Source: Latilactobacillus fragifolii (GTDB lineage: Bacteria; Bacillota; Bacilli; Lactobacillales; Lactobacillaceae). From it: a DNA stretch of 64,000 bases. The stretch spans positions 145,100 through 209,099 of the forward strand of contig NZ_CAJOCF010000004.1 in NCBI RefSeq assembly GCF_905332535.1, read 5' to 3'. Shown here in pieces: positions 46,543 to 56,386 of this stretch. Both the position numbers and the translations under genes were made by a program. The notes under the pieces are model-generated. The model was given only the letters and a program-made list of their open reading frames with translations. It had not been told where the DNA came from and did no database searches. Every line of letters begins with the position of its first letter. The stretch's first letter is position 1.

Positions 46543-47845
46543 GGTTTGCTTCCTCCGGTAAGATATGGCAGACCGTCATCGTTTCAATCTTGAAATATTC
46601 GGTTGCCATCTGCTGCAAGTCGTCTAAAGTCACTTGTTCGATTAATCCTAAAACATCAAAGGGACTGATTTCGGTGAAGAATTCATCACTATATTGGTTC
46701 GCGATGGCTTCTAGCGAATTGAACGCTTGCAAGTATTCACCAATTGCAGCTTTTTTGACCAACGCCAAGTTATCTTCTGAAAAATCAGGGCTCTCAGTGG
46801 CGTGTTCTAAGATATTAATAATCGCATCCGATAATGCTTGCGCATTATCCGCGTCGCCACCAAGGGTTACAAAGTTAAATGACCGTTGAATAGCAAATTC
46901 ATAACCAAAACTATCGTCAAGTGTGCCTTCATTATACAAATTCTGCACTTGCGTTGATGAATCGCCAAATAACAATTCAAGTAACAAGTTCATCTTCAAC
47001 TTAGTTTCAAGCGCTAGCTGACCTGTTCCATAATCCGTCAACCCTTTAATGCCGACCATACTCTTGCTGCGCGTAATTGGCATTTCGAGTGATCGATATG
47101 GAATAATATCATGTCCATCTTCGGCTTCTTCAGGTAATGAACGCACAATTTCTGTTGGTTGCGCAAATGTTTTGGCCGCTTGATTGGCGTTCAACCAGTC
47201 CACCACTTCATCAGGATCATCAATTTGACCAACAATAAAGAGATTCATATTACTTGGTTGATAGAAGGTCGCATGCGCTTGGTAGAGCGCTTCTGGGGTA
47301 ATTTGTGCAATACTATCCACTGTACCGGCAATGTCTGTCCGCACTGGATGGCTTGGATAAAGATTACCAATGACTGTATAGAATAACCGCCAGTCCGGTT
47401 CATCGTTATACATTTGAATTTCTTGACCAATAATCCCTTTTTCTTTTTCTACCGTCTCAGTTGAAAAATAAGGTTCTTGCACAAAATCAAGTAGGATATC
47501 TAAATTTTCTCTTAAATGACTGGTTGTTGAAAAGAGATAACTCGTTCGGGTAAAACTGGTAAACGCATTTGAACTGGCACCGTAGCGGCCAAATTTTTCA
47601 AATGCATCGTAATCTTTTTTTTCGAATAACTTATGTTCTAGAAAATGCGCAATGCCATCTGGCACCGTTACGTAATCAGTTGCTCCAACTGGGATAAATG
47701 TCTTATCAATCGCACCATAATTTGTCGTTAAAATCGCATATGTCTTATGGTAACCACTCTTAGGATATACCTTAACCGTCAAGCCATTCGCTAATTTAGT
47801 TTCATAAAGGGTTTCACCTAAGCGGAGATTTTGTCTAAGCTTCAT
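46535..47845 (-). CDS. ymfH: YmfH-like M16-family zinc peptidase
   Basis: The 436-residue protein has the inverted zinc motif HFLEHKLFE (H-x-x-E-H, about residues 65-72) and the distal glutamate region in GIIGQEIQMYNDEPDWR. These are the active-site elements of M16 peptidases (insulinase/processing-peptidase family). It should pair with YmfF, which lacks the zinc site, like the alpha-beta dimers of the family. ATG 47845 follows AAGGGG and overlaps ymfF by 11 bases. The natural substrate is not known. Confidence 0.9.
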   Translation of the reverse strand: MKLRQNLRLGETLYETKLANGLTVKVYPKSGYHKTYAILTTNYGAIDKTFIPVGATDYVTVPDGIAHFLEHKLFEKKDYDAFEKFGRYGASSNAFTSFTRTSYLFSTTSHLRENLDILLDFVQEPYFSTETVEKEKGIIGQEIQMYNDEPDWRLFYTVIGNLYPSHPVRTDIAGTVDSIAQITPEALYQAHATFYQPSNMNLFIVGQIDDPDEVVDWLNANQAAKTFAQPTEIVRSLPEEAEDGHDIIPYRSLEMPITRSKSMVGIKGLTDYGTGQLALETKLKMNLLLELLFGDSSTQVQNLYNEGTLDDSFGYEFAIQRSFNFVTLGGDADNAQALSDAIINILEHATESPDFSEDNLALVKKAAIGEYLQAFNSLEAIANQYSDEFFTEISPFDVLGLIEQVTLDDLQQMATEYFKIETMTVCHILPEEANHA

Positions 47846-49106
47846 CTGTATCAACCCCTTTCAGGAAGTAAACGGCTTGCAATTGCATCTTTGCAGCTTG
47901 TTTTTGGACCGCTTGTTTCGAAACGGCCAAAACGGCTTGGGTAAAGTTCGCCGCATCGATTTCGGTTTCAGGAACAAACAAACGATTAAATTGTTGTTGC
48001 CCCAAATAGGCTGCGCTATCAAGGCTTGATTTAAATTGATTAATTAAAGCTAGCTTTGTTTGTTCAAAAACTGCCTGTTCAAAGTCACCCGTGATAATGC
48101 GTTGGCGTTGCGCTTCAATAATTGCCAAAACACGGTCTTTTTGCTGGCTCTCAATGCCGGTTTGCACCGTAATGACCCCACGAAAAGCATCAATTGCACT
48201 TGAGGCATAGTAGGCCAAACTCGCTTTTTCACGCACATTGGTAAAGAGCAATGAAAGCGGTGTTCCGCCAAATAAGGCGTTCATCACCATTGTCGCGTAG
48301 TAATCAGCTTGATAAAAGTATGCTGGCATTTGATAGGCCATGTTTAACTTACTTTGCTGAACCGGTTGTACTTCCGTTTTCGTTTGCACTTTGGGATACA
48401 ACGCTTGTTGATAAAAAACCGTTGGCAGTTCAACATTGCGCGGTGCAAATGGCAATTGTGCCAAGGCCGCGCTTGTTTTGGCTTCATCGATATTACCGAC
48501 AAACGTCATTTGAACCCGATCGTTTGCAATCATCGCTTGGTAATAGGTATACAATTCAGCCGGTGTAATGGTTGCTAAATCAGTTACATCCCCATAATTA
48601 GGAATTTGTTGTGGCTCATCTTTAAAATAGAGTTTGCGTAATTCAACCGCCGCATACGATTGTTTGTCATCGGCAACACTTTCGATATAGCGCACTAAAT
48701 TATCTTTTTCACGGTTAAAAACGACTGGATTGAACTGGCCACCAATCACGTCTGGATGCAATAATAATTGCCCGATAAACGCTATCGCTTGTTCTTGCAA
48801 GTCAGCCGTATCCCGTAAATATTGAGGGCTCACAATTCGCATCGCGATGCTAAAAATCGCCAAGTTGCCTTGTCGATGGGCATTAATATTAAAACCGGCA
48901 CCGTACATCGCCTGTAATTCATTGGCCATTGCGACTTGATCACGATAGGCTTGGCTACTAGCACCTAACACACTTGCTAATAATGAGCGCCGGGTCATCC
49001 CATCAGCTGTGACGGGGGCAATTAATTGGACGGTTAATCGAATGGTTTTAAATTGGTTAGTTTGTAAAATATTTAGGTAGACGCCATCCGTTATTTTTTG
49101 ATTCAC
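47835..49106 (-). CDS. ymfF: YmfF-like M16-family protein without zinc site
   Basis: The 423-residue M16-fold protein keeps the C-terminal M16 features (FTNVREKASLAYYASSAIDAFRG, ITVQTGI) but has no H-x-x-E-H motif in the N-terminal half, where SLLASVLGASSQAYRD takes its place. It is therefore the inactive partner of YmfH. The start is GTG 49106, nine bases after GGAG. It heads the five-gene operon that ends with pgsA. Confidence 0.9.
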   Translation of the reverse strand: MNQKITDGVYLNILQTNQFKTIRLTVQLIAPVTADGMTRRSLLASVLGASSQAYRDQVAMANELQAMYGAGFNINAHRQGNLAIFSIAMRIVSPQYLRDTADLQEQAIAFIGQLLLHPDVIGGQFNPVVFNREKDNLVRYIESVADDKQSYAAVELRKLYFKDEPQQIPNYGDVTDLATITPAELYTYYQAMIANDRVQMTFVGNIDEAKTSAALAQLPFAPRNVELPTVFYQQALYPKVQTKTEVQPVQQSKLNMAYQMPAYFYQADYYATMVMNALFGGTPLSLLFTNVREKASLAYYASSAIDAFRGVITVQTGIESQQKDRVLAIIEAQRQRIITGDFEQAVFEQTKLALINQFKSSLDSAAYLGQQQFNRLFVPETEIDAANFTQAVLAVSKQAVQKQAAKMQLQAVYFLKGVDTDEA

Positions 49107-49180
49107 GTTAGATTACTCCTCACTGTTTCAACAGTTAAAATGGCTCTGTTCAACTTATCCTTTTTCATAGCACGGATTCT

Positions 49181-49209
49181 ATCATACCAAAAAAAGAAGG
49201 GGAACTCAA
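49181..49209 (-). promoter_or_regulatory. Promoter of the ymfF-ymfH-ymfI-rodZ-pgsA operon
   Basis: TTGAGT and TATGAT on the minus strand are 17 bases apart. The -35 lies against the terminator of ftsK. Confidence 0.65.
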
Positions 49210-49248
49210 AAAAGGCCGCGACAAAATTACTTTTGTCGCGGCCTTTTA
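49208..49248. terminator. Terminator between ftsK and ymfF
   Basis: AAAAGGCCGCGACAAAA/TTTTGTCGCGGCCTTTT is a 17-bp near perfect stem with A and T runs. It stops ftsK transcription about 150 bases after the gene. Confidence 0.92.
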
Positions 49249-49285
49249 ACGAACTAACCTGGTATGTTTTAAACGGGTTTTGTAA

Positions 49286-49386
49286 GTCAGCTCCCGATGG
49301 TTAGCCTTAAATATCAACCGATTGCTGCCTCAATATTCACCCGCTTGTATCAATCTTTGAAAACCATCGTAAACAGCTCGGCTGAC
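49286..49386. repeat. About 100-base imperfect inverted repeat downstream of ftsK
   Basis: GTCAGC (49286) pairs with GCTGAC (49381) and CGATGGTT (49295) with AACCATCG (49362). The inner part also has AATATTG/CAATATT-type matches. It starts nine bases after the ftsK stop and is distinct from the terminator further on. There is no open reading frame worth calling in the 288-base space. Confidence 0.5.
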
Positions 49387-49394
49387 AGCGGATT

Positions 49395-51767
49395 CTATTG
49401 TTCAGTTGGCTCTGTTGGTTCTTGGGGTGGGTTTTGGAGCAAGACTTTGCGTGGCTTGCTCCCTTCTGATGGGCCAATCACCCCACGGCTTTCCATCTCG
49501 TCGACCAAACGTGCCGCCCGGTTGTAGCCAACTCGAAAGCGGCGTTGCAGCATTGAAACACTGGCTGTTTGTTGTTTAATTACCAATTCAACTGCCTCTT
49601 GATAATATTCATCTTCTGGTTCTTCAGTTGATTGCTTTTCTTGCTCAGCGGTTGGAATCATTTCTTCATCGTATTCCGCCGTTTGTTGTGCCTTAATAAA
49701 CGATACGATACTTTCGACATCTTGGCTCGAAATGAAAGCCCCTTGAACCCGCAATGGCTTGCTCATCCCGATTGGCATGTAAAGCATATCCCCACGGCCA
49801 AGAAGTTTTTCAGCGCCACTGCTGTCTAAGATCGTCCGTGAATCAATCCCACTGGATACTGCAAAAGCAATCCGCGATGGAATATTGGCCTTAATCAAAC
49901 CCGTAATAACATCGACAGATGGCCGTTGGGTAGCGACAATCATATGAATGCCAGCGGCCCGCGCCATTTGTGCCAGACGAATAATCGCACTTTCAACTTC
50001 ATTGCTGGCAACCATCATCAAATCAGATAATTCATCCACGATGACCACGATATAAGGCAGTGGCGCGCCCTTAATCTCACCGTCTTCATTGTGGCCTTGA
50101 ATATACTGATTATATTCAATCATATTCCGCTGCCCCGTATCAGCAAATAATTGATAGCGCCGTTCCATTTCTTTAACAACCTTATTCAAGGCATTCGCTG
50201 CTTTTTTAGCGTTGGTCACAACGGGAATTAATAGATGCGGCACACCGTTATAGACATTTAATTCTACCATTTTCGGATCAATTAACATCAATTTAACTTC
50301 ATGCGGTTTAGCACTCATTAAAATACTTGTGATAATCCCGTTAATCGCAACGGACTTCCCACTCCCTGTTGAACCGGCAATTAATAAATGCGGCATCTTG
50401 GCTAAATCTGACATAATGACCTTGCCCGAAATATCTTTTCCAAGCGGCACAGCGAGCGGTTTACCTGGGTGGGGTGGTTCTTGCTCAATCATTTCTCTAA
50501 AGGAGACCGTCGAAACCGTCGTGTTCGGTACTTCAATCCCGACATACGGTTTACCAGGGATAGGGGCTTCAATCCGAATATCCTTAGCCGCTAGGGCAAG
50601 GGCCAAATCATCTGCTAAATTAACAATCTTAGAGACCTTCACACCGACTGCCGGTTGAATTTCATACTTTGTTACAGCTGGACCTAGACTGGCACTTTTG
50701 ACCGTTACATCGACACCAAATGAATCAAACGTTTGTTTCAAGACTTGTTGATTCTTCTCAATGGCTTCATATTCAGCACTCTGATCAGATGGCGGAATCT
50801 GCGTTAATAATTCTGGCGTGGGCAGTTCATAATCATCATCGGTCTCATTGGCGGGTGGAAGTTCTGCGACATCTGGGACATGATCTTGATCATCGTCATC
50901 AACAACTGGTTTCGCCGACGCGGATTCTGCTTGGGTCGCAATTGGTTTCGGGAGGTCCTTGGGGCCATTAATTTTAAAGGGTTCCAATTTTTGTTTTGGT
51001 GCATTTTCTGGGCCACCCGTTGCGGCCGCGGATTCTTGCGTCTCTGGTGCTTGCTTTGGTTGTTCAGTTTGTTCCGTTGCATTTTGAACGGCTTTTTGCG
51101 TCTGCGCTTTTAAGGCGCTGACTTGGGCCTTACCTTTTTCAGAGACCTTTTGCAGCCCTGATTTCGTGTAACCACCAACTTTAAAAAGCCCATGAACAAA
51201 GCGTTGTGTGCTCTGAACAACGATGCTAAATGGAATATCTAAGAAAACAAAAACACCAATAACCACAATCAAGACAGCAATGAGGTATGTCCCCATCTGC
51301 GCGAACAAAAAGTGAAACACACCATACAACGCGGCACCCACTAAGCCCCCACCGACTTCGGTTGTAACGGCCATCTTCTGAAAGTCTTCTAATAAAAGCT
51401 GCCATGTTGCAGCCAAGAAATGATTATTCACCGCTTGATGATGCAACACAAATGCCGACAGCCAAATTAAAATTCCCAGATACGCGATGGTAAAGCCAAG
51501 TGTTTTTTGGCGCCATAAGGGTGGCTGTTTACCATAAATCAACAAATAAACTCCTAAAAGGGCAAATAAAACAGCACTAATAATAAACGTATCCCCCACA
51601 AAAAGTCGAAATACATTTGCGCAAAGTGCTCCGATAAAGCCCAACTTGAGCCCCGCAAATAAACTGATTAAAATAAAAATAAACCCGATTATGTTAACTG
51701 TAAAATCAGTTTGTTGTTTTTTCTTTTTGCGTGTTGCTGGTTTTCTTTTTTTGCTTTTAGTGGCCAT
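49395..51767 (-). CDS. ftsK: DNA translocase FtsK/SpoIIIE
   Basis: FtsK pumps chromosome ends through the closing septum. The 790-residue protein has a basic N-terminus ([14 protein letters not shown]), four membrane helices up to about residue 180 and a Pro/Gln/Glu-rich linker. The motor has Walker [16 protein letters not shown] (about 460) and Walker [14 protein letters not shown]. The C-terminal winged gamma domain is [24 protein letters not shown], which reads orienting DNA signals. Start ATG follows AAAGGAG. Its size is normal for Firmicutes. Confidence 0.96.
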   Translation of the reverse strand: MATKSKKRKPATRKKKKQQTDFTVNIIGFIFILISLFAGLKLGFIGALCANVFRLFVGDTFIISAVLFALLGVYLLIYGKQPPLWRQKTLGFTIAYLGILIWLSAFVLHHQAVNNHFLAATWQLLLEDFQKMAVTTEVGGGLVGAALYGVFHFLFAQMGTYLIAVLIVVIGVFVFLDIPFSIVVQSTQRFVHGLFKVGGYTKSGLQKVSEKGKAQVSALKAQTQKAVQNATEQTEQPKQAPETQESAAATGGPENAPKQKLEPFKINGPKDLPKPIATQAESASAKPVVDDDDQDHVPDVAELPPANETDDDYELPTPELLTQIPPSDQSAEYEAIEKNQQVLKQTFDSFGVDVTVKSASLGPAVTKYEIQPAVGVKVSKIVNLADDLALALAAKDIRIEAPIPGKPYVGIEVPNTTVSTVSFREMIEQEPPHPGKPLAVPLGKDISGKVIMSDLAKMPHLLIAGSTGSGKSVAINGIITSILMSAKPHEVKLMLIDPKMVELNVYNGVPHLLIPVVTNAKKAANALNKVVKEMERRYQLFADTGQRNMIEYNQYIQGHNEDGEIKGAPLPYIVVIVDELSDLMMVASNEVESAIIRLAQMARAAGIHMIVATQRPSVDVITGLIKANIPSRIAFAVSSGIDSRTILDSSGAEKLLGRGDMLYMPIGMSKPLRVQGAFISSQDVESIVSFIKAQQTAEYDEEMIPTAEQEKQSTEEPEDEYYQEAVELVIKQQTASVSMLQRRFRVGYNRAARLVDEMESRGVIGPSEGSKPRKVLLQNPPQEPTEPTEQ

Positions 51768-51868
51768 GAAAATCTCCTTTAACCTTAGATCCTACTATCC
51801 ATTATACACGAACATCTGTACTACTAAACCCATAAATATCAGTCCCATTTCGTTTTTCATTACGCTAC

Positions 51869-51903
51869 TAAAAAAGGCCACGGCAAACTTACCGTAACCT
51901 TTC
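51869..51903 (-). terminator. Rho-independent terminator of the trmL-DUF1149 operon
   Basis: The minus-strand stem AGGTTACGG/CCGTGGCCT (with G-T pairs) is followed by T6. Confidence 0.8.
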
Positions 51904-51908
51904 GCTAA

Positions 51909-52310
51909 TTAGTCTTCGTTAGCTTGTGCTGTAAACTGAAGTTGAACGCCACGATTTAAAGCAACTGCCGTCACTTGATACGTCAATGTTTCGATGTATT
52001 CAATCAATGGCCGCGAGAGCTTCATCATGTCTTTTTGATCAATTTCATTTGGTTCACCAAAGAAATCTAAAAGTTGGACCACTTGTGAAATTTGACCAGA
52101 CACTGCAAAGCCACTCTTTTCCGGTGCAACTTGGAAAGGCGTCACAATTTGGTAAATATTCCCCGCGCTTAAATCAGCTTCTTGTAAATATGGATCTTCT
52201 TTGCTGATTGTTACTAAACTGACTTGAATATTTTGTTGTGGTTCTACATCAGGTGAAACACGATCATAATGAAAAGCATCAACCGTAATTGGATCTTTCT
52301 TCGTTTGCAT
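51909..52310 (-). CDS. DUF1149 family protein
   Basis: The 133-residue acidic soluble protein is of the DUF1149 type known only from Lactobacillales. It has beta-strand-rich sequence (DPITVDAFHYDRVSP, IYQIVTPFQVAPEKSGFAVSGQISQVVQLLDFFG) and no catalytic motif. The profile resembles a SecB-like fold in outline, which is only an impression. It lies 13 bases downstream of trmL with AGGGAG as ribosome site. Function unknown. Confidence 0.75.
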   Translation of the reverse strand: MQTKKDPITVDAFHYDRVSPDVEPQQNIQVSLVTISKEDPYLQEADLSAGNIYQIVTPFQVAPEKSGFAVSGQISQVVQLLDFFGEPNEIDQKDMMKLSRPLIEYIETLTYQVTAVALNRGVQLQFTAQANED

Positions 52311-52323
52311 CGCAAAACACTCC

Positions 52324-52833
52324 CTATTTTAATTTATCATTGTCATACAAATGACTCTTTTCGAGTCCTGGAAAATCTTGTTGACGTAATGCCTCAAAAA
52401 TCACTAATGCCGCACAGTTCGAAAGATTTAATGCGCGAATATGGTCGGACATGGGAATTCGTAAACACCGCTCTTCATTTTCCCGCATGAAGGTTTCAGG
52501 TAACCCCGTTGTTTCCTTGCCAAACATAAAGTAATGATCAACACTTGTATCCGACACATCTTGATCAGAATAAGCTTGCTTAGCAAACTTCGTAATCAAA
52601 TATAAATATTGACGGTCAGGCACGGTTGCTAAAAAGGCCGCCAAGTTCTTATGATAATTAATCTTAACTTGGTCCCAGTAATCCAGACCAGCCCGTTTTA
52701 AATGTTTATCGTCAGTTTCAAAGCCTAATGGTTCGATTAAATCTAAAATGGTATCTGTTCCTGCACACGTCCGCGCAATATTGCCGGTATTGGCAGGAAT
52801 TAGTGGTTCGTATAATACAATATGATTAGTCAC
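52324..52833 (-). CDS. trmL: tRNA (cytidine(34)-2'-O)-methyltransferase TrmL
   Basis: The SPOUT methyltransferase modifies the wobble ribose of tRNA-Leu species. The 169 residues contain LYEPLIPANTGNIARTCAGT at the N-terminus, MFGKETTGLPE (about 100) and the knot motif IPMSDHIRALNLSNCAALV (about 130-148). Translation starts at GTG 52833 after AAGGAA. It is followed by the DUF1149 gene in one operon. Confidence 0.93.
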   Translation of the reverse strand: MTNHIVLYEPLIPANTGNIARTCAGTDTILDLIEPLGFETDDKHLKRAGLDYWDQVKINYHKNLAAFLATVPDRQYLYLITKFAKQAYSDQDVSDTSVDHYFMFGKETTGLPETFMRENEERCLRIPMSDHIRALNLSNCAALVIFEALRQQDFPGLEKSHLYDNDKLK

Positions 52834-52910
52834 GGTCTAAACTTCCTTAAAAAAGATTCAGTAGATTAATTATACAATAGAATTTACAAAAGCTCTACCT
52901 TGCTTTACAA

Positions 52911-52951
52911 ATAAAAAAACGCAGTCCCTCGGTTATTCACGGCGAGAAACT
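52911..52951 (-). terminator. Rho-independent terminator upstream of trmL (end of rlmA transcript)
   Basis: The minus-strand stem ACG-AGT-CTCG/CGAG-ACT-CGT with small bulges is followed by T7. It lies 136 bases after the rlmA stop. Confidence 0.75.
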
Positions 52952-53086
52952 ACGTTAGTATCATTTCATCACTAGCTTTTGTCAAAATCAATTCTGATAA
53001 AAGTTAGGGAAAAAAATCCTTAAAAATATTATAGCGCCCTTATTTTAGAGTTGCAATCAGATTTTTAAACTTTCTTTAAATTCTCA

Positions 53087-53920
53087 TCATTTTCCCACTA
53101 AAACCGTGACATCTAATGAAATTTCAGGTAACGCTTCTAACGTGATAGCCGCTAATTGTTCCTTAGAAGCCGTCCACGTCAGCGGTGTCATCGCGATTAA
53201 ATCGCGCAACGTTGCCGGTGTTAACGTCATTGTTTTTTGAACTTGCATTTCTTGATAGTCTGGAAAATGTTGCGCAAACAACGCTAAGACTGGCCCATGG
53301 TCATAGCTTTCCTTAGCTTGACCATGATACAGTAATTCCCGTAACTCATGTAAGTACCCCGCATTGGGAATCACTTTGATTAATTGGCCGCCTTGTTTTA
53401 AGACACGCTTAAATTCTTGATATTGTGATGGTGAAAAGATATTTAAAACGGTATCGACTTGCTGATTAGCAAATGGCATCCGGGCTAAGTCAGCCGCACA
53501 AAACCACCCATCGGCATTGTAATCACTCGCTAATTGAATCGCAGGTTTTGAAATATCAAACCCAATATAGCGTGCGGGAACTTGCGCGTTAAGCTGTTGC
53601 ACCGGTGTCCCTTCACCACAACCGACATCGAGGACTAAACTATCCGGCACAAGCCGCGATGCAATTTCCCTTAAAAACGGTTGAAAGAACCCGGCCTGTA
53701 AAAAAGCCCGGCGATGTTGCAACATTTCCTTAGTATATTCAGATTTTATTTGCTTTGCTAGAAAATACAACGTCCCATTTTTTGCGAGATCAAAACTATG
53801 ACCATTAACACAACGTAATTGATGCGCGGCTACGCTTATAAATGTGTCCTGACAAATTGGACATTGTAATACGGCCAAGTTTGACTTTAAAAACTGCTTG
53901 GCTAACTCAATTTTTTTCAA
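53087..53920 (-). CDS. 23S rRNA guanine-N1 methyltransferase (RlmA family)
   Basis: The 277-residue enzyme has an N-terminal zinc site (LQCPICQDTF, LRCVNGHSFDLAKNG) that recognises the rRNA hairpin and a SAM domain with VLDVGCGEGTPV (about residue 95). It methylates G745 or G748 in the 23S rRNA exit-tunnel region; G748 methylation can affect tylosin response. The start is TTG 53920, nine bases from AAGGAG. Eight further upstream codons contain the ribosome site and are excluded. It is divergent from corA. Confidence 0.9.
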   Translation of the reverse strand: MKKIELAKQFLKSNLAVLQCPICQDTFISVAAHQLRCVNGHSFDLAKNGTLYFLAKQIKSEYTKEMLQHRRAFLQAGFFQPFLREIASRLVPDSLVLDVGCGEGTPVQQLNAQVPARYIGFDISKPAIQLASDYNADGWFCAADLARMPFANQQVDTVLNIFSPSQYQEFKRVLKQGGQLIKVIPNAGYLHELRELLYHGQAKESYDHGPVLALFAQHFPDYQEMQVQKTMTLTPATLRDLIAMTPLTWTASKEQLAAITLEALPEISLDVTVLVGK

Positions 53921-54005
53921 ATAACGATTCTCCTTATACCACACTTTACATTCTTGAAATATCCAGTAGACTTAACAGTAAGTTATTGATGAAGGAAGTG
54001 TCACC

Positions 54006-54962
54006 ATGCTCGAAACCTATCGCTTCGACAGCGCTAAGAAAAAGCTCACTAAACATGCCAAAGTTCAGCCCAGCAGTTGGATTAACGTCACTGATCCCTC
54101 GACTGAAGAAATTGAGCTGCTCACAAAGAAACTCCATATTCCGTCTGATTTTGTTTACTATAGTCTGGATGCAGATGAAAGTGCCCGTGCTGAGCACGAT
54201 CCTGATTATAATGCGACTTTGATTATTTTCAACATGCCAATTCTTGAAAAAGACACGCAAAAACCGGATAAATACCTCTATAAAACAAGTCCCTTAGGGA
54301 TTATTGTAACAGATTCGACCGTCTTAACCATCAACAAAACACCAGTCACCTTTTTACAGAGCTTTGTTGATGGCCAGATTAAAGGCTTCAATCCGCAAAA
54401 TCACCGGAAAAGCGTCCTCCAGATTCTTTTCCGGATTTCAAGCATCTATCTCCAATATTTACGAGACATCAATCGAGCTCGTGAACAGATTGAATCGCGC
54501 TTACAAAGCTCCCTCCGCAATGAAGAACTCTTCGATTTGATGAGCATTCAACGCGGCTTAGTTTATTTCATGATGTCCTTAAAGACCGATAAAATGGTGC
54601 TCGCTAGTTTGATGCGGACTAATATGTTAGACCTTAACGAGGATGAAATTGAGTTACTCGATGATATTCAGATTGAAAACCAACAGGCCATTGAAATGGC
54701 CGAAATTTCCAACAAAATTATTAACGAAACGGCGGATACTTACTCGTCAATTATTAATAATAACATGAATAGCGTTATGAAATTCTTGGCATCTTATTCA
54801 ATTATTTTAACCATCCCGGGACTGGTTTTTAGTTTTTACGGGATGAACGTGGATCTTCCATTTTCTCGCTCCAAAACCAGTTGGTTAATTACCTTGTTTA
54901 TTTCCTTAATCATCTCCGGCGTGTTAGTCTATCGATTTTGGCGCAAACGCTATATTAAATAA
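54006..54962 (+). CDS. corA: CorA-family divalent metal transporter
   Basis: CorA channels carry Mg2+ (some also Co2+ or Ni2+) into the cell as pentamers. The 318-residue protein has a large cytoplasmic N-domain and two C-terminal membrane helices, with the selectivity motif YGMNVDLPF between them (about residue 280-288). It ends with the basic tail FWRKRYIK. The start follows GAAGGAA. It stands alone; an inverted repeat begins at its stop codon and a terminator follows. Confidence 0.93.
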   Translation: MLETYRFDSAKKKLTKHAKVQPSSWINVTDPSTEEIELLTKKLHIPSDFVYYSLDADESARAEHDPDYNATLIIFNMPILEKDTQKPDKYLYKTSPLGIIVTDSTVLTINKTPVTFLQSFVDGQIKGFNPQNHRKSVLQILFRISSIYLQYLRDINRAREQIESRLQSSLRNEELFDLMSIQRGLVYFMMSLKTDKMVLASLMRTNMLDLNEDEIELLDDIQIENQQAIEMAEISNKIINETADTYSSIINNNMNSVMKFLASYSIILTIPGLVFSFYGMNVDLPFSRSKTSWLITLFISLIISGVLVYRFWRKRYIK

Positions 54963-55058
54963 CTTGCGTCGGCCATCAAGCGGCAACTTATCGCGAATTA
55001 ACCACCAATAGCAAATAAGCGCGCCAGCAATTGGTTAATTTTCGGCATTAATCGCAAG
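54963..55058. repeat. About 96-base imperfect inverted repeat directly after corA
   Basis: CTTGCG (54963) pairs with CGCAAG (55053), and AATTAACCA (54996) with TGGTTAATT (55032). The first base follows the corA stop codon. The rest of the 276-base space to guaC holds a terminator and a promoter. Confidence 0.5.
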
Positions 55059-55103
55059 CATCTGCTTACAGCCATGTTTAAAATACTAAAGGTCGACTAT
55101 CAT

Positions 55104-55145
55104 TAAACACATTCACCCATTATTAGGGCTCGAATGTGTTTTTTG
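55104..55145 (+). terminator. Rho-independent terminator of corA
   Basis: AAACACATTC pairs with GAATGTGTTT and T6 follows. It lies about 145 bases after corA and just before the guaC promoter. Confidence 0.8.
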
Positions 55146-55174
55146 TTGACTTTCTTAAAAAAGGTCGTTATTAT
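55146..55174 (+). promoter_or_regulatory. Promoter of guaC
   Basis: TTGACT and TATTAT are 17 bases apart. The leader to the start codon is about 58 bases. Confidence 0.7.
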
Positions 55175-55193
55175 ACGTTATGCACGGATGAAT

Positions 55194-55223
55194 TTCGTGT
55201 TATTCAAAATAAATGTTCGTGTT
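55194..55223 (+). repeat. TTCGTGTT direct repeats in the guaC leader
   Basis: TTCGTGTT occurs at 55194-55201 and 55216-55223, 22 bases (two helical turns) apart, between the transcription start and the ribosome site. The second copy resembles a PurR half site (AATGTTCG). An operator role is inferred. Confidence 0.4.
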
Positions 55224-55238
55224 TAAGGAGAATGCTCA

Positions 55239-56216
55239 ATGGACGTATTTGATTACGAAGATGTTCAACTGATTCCTAACAAATGTATCGTGAAAAGTCG
55301 GAGCGAAATTGATACTAGCGTTCGCTTTGGCTCAGAAACATTTAAAATCCCAGTTGTCCCCGCTAACATGCAGACCATTATTGATGAACCGCTTGCTATC
55401 TGGCTTGCCGAAAATCATTACTTCTACGTCATGCATCGTTTCCAACCTGAAAAACGGCCTGCATTCATCCAGATGATGCATAAACGCGGCTTATTTGCCT
55501 CCATCAGTGTCGGCGTTAAAGACGATGAATTCGCCTTTATTAATCAATTAGCAACCGATAACTTACTCCCAGAATACATTACAATTGACATCGCCCATGG
55601 CCACTCACAAGTCGTAATCGCCATGATTCAACACATCAAAAAAGTGCTACCTAAGAGTTTCGTGATTGCCGGTAACGTCGGGACCCCTGAAGCTGTTCGC
55701 GATTTAGAACGTGCAGGTGCGGACGCAACAAAAGTCGGCATCGGCCCCGGTAAGGTTTGCATCACCAAAATCAAGACCGGTTTTGGAACTGGTGGTTGGC
55801 AACTCGCAGCCCTCAGGTGGTGTGCCAAAGCCGCAACCAAACCAATTATTGCCGATGGGGGGATTCGAACAAACGGCGACATTGCCAAATCAATTCGTTT
55901 TGGCGCTAGCATGGTGATGATCGGTGCCCTTTTTGCTGGACATCTTGAGTCCCCTGGTAAGTTAATTGAAGAAGATGGCCAACAATTCAAAGAATACTTT
56001 GGTTCTGCCTCAGAATTCCAAAAAGGGACGCACCAAAATGTTGAAGGCAAACGAATTCTAGTCCCTTACAAAGGTGCGCTTAACGAGACGCTTACTGAAA
56101 TGCGTCAAGACTTACAGTCATCAATTTCGTATGCCGGTGGTAGGCGCTTATCATCATTAAAGAAGGTCGATTACGTCCTAGTTCGTCATTCAATTTTCAA
56201 TGGCGATATCCTTTAA
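55239..56216 (+). CDS. guaC: GMP reductase
   Basis: GuaC converts GMP to IMP with NADPH and so recycles guanine nucleotides to adenine nucleotides. The 325 residues form an IMPDH-type barrel without CBS domains, which separates it from GuaB. The active-site loop is [17 protein letters not shown] with the catalytic Cys (about 174), followed by [21 protein letters not shown] for phosphate. AAGGAG precedes ATG. It has its own promoter and terminator. Confidence 0.94.
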   Translation: MDVFDYEDVQLIPNKCIVKSRSEIDTSVRFGSETFKIPVVPANMQTIIDEPLAIWLAENHYFYVMHRFQPEKRPAFIQMMHKRGLFASISVGVKDDEFAFINQLATDNLLPEYITIDIAHGHSQVVIAMIQHIKKVLPKSFVIAGNVGTPEAVRDLERAGADATKVGIGPGKVCITKIKTGFGTGGWQLAALRWCAKAATKPIIADGGIRTNGDIAKSIRFGASMVMIGALFAGHLESPGKLIEEDGQQFKEYFGSASEFQKGTHQNVEGKRILVPYKGALNETLTEMRQDLQSSISYAGGRRLSSLKKVDYVLVRHSIFNGDIL

Positions 56217-56226
56217 AAAAACAATC

Positions 56227-56273
56227 AAAAGAGCCAAGTCACCTTGTAAATTGGTGGTTTGGCTCTTTTTAGT
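56227..56273 (+). terminator. Rho-independent terminator of guaC
   Basis: GAGCCAA-TCACC pairs with GGTGG-TTTGGCTC and T5 follows. Confidence 0.9.
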
Positions 56274-56386
56274 TAGGTACCTAAAAAATTCTCTGAAATG
56301 GTTGAATCCGACTTTAAACAACTGTATAATTACCCCTGTCGCTTTAACCTTAGCGTCTACATTGATCAGAAAAGGGTGTGAAACAA

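Noticed and set aside
55104..55238. Purine riboswitch in the guaC leader
   Set aside because: The conserved three-way junction blocks of the purine aptamer are not present. Only a terminator, a promoter and two octamer repeats are seen.
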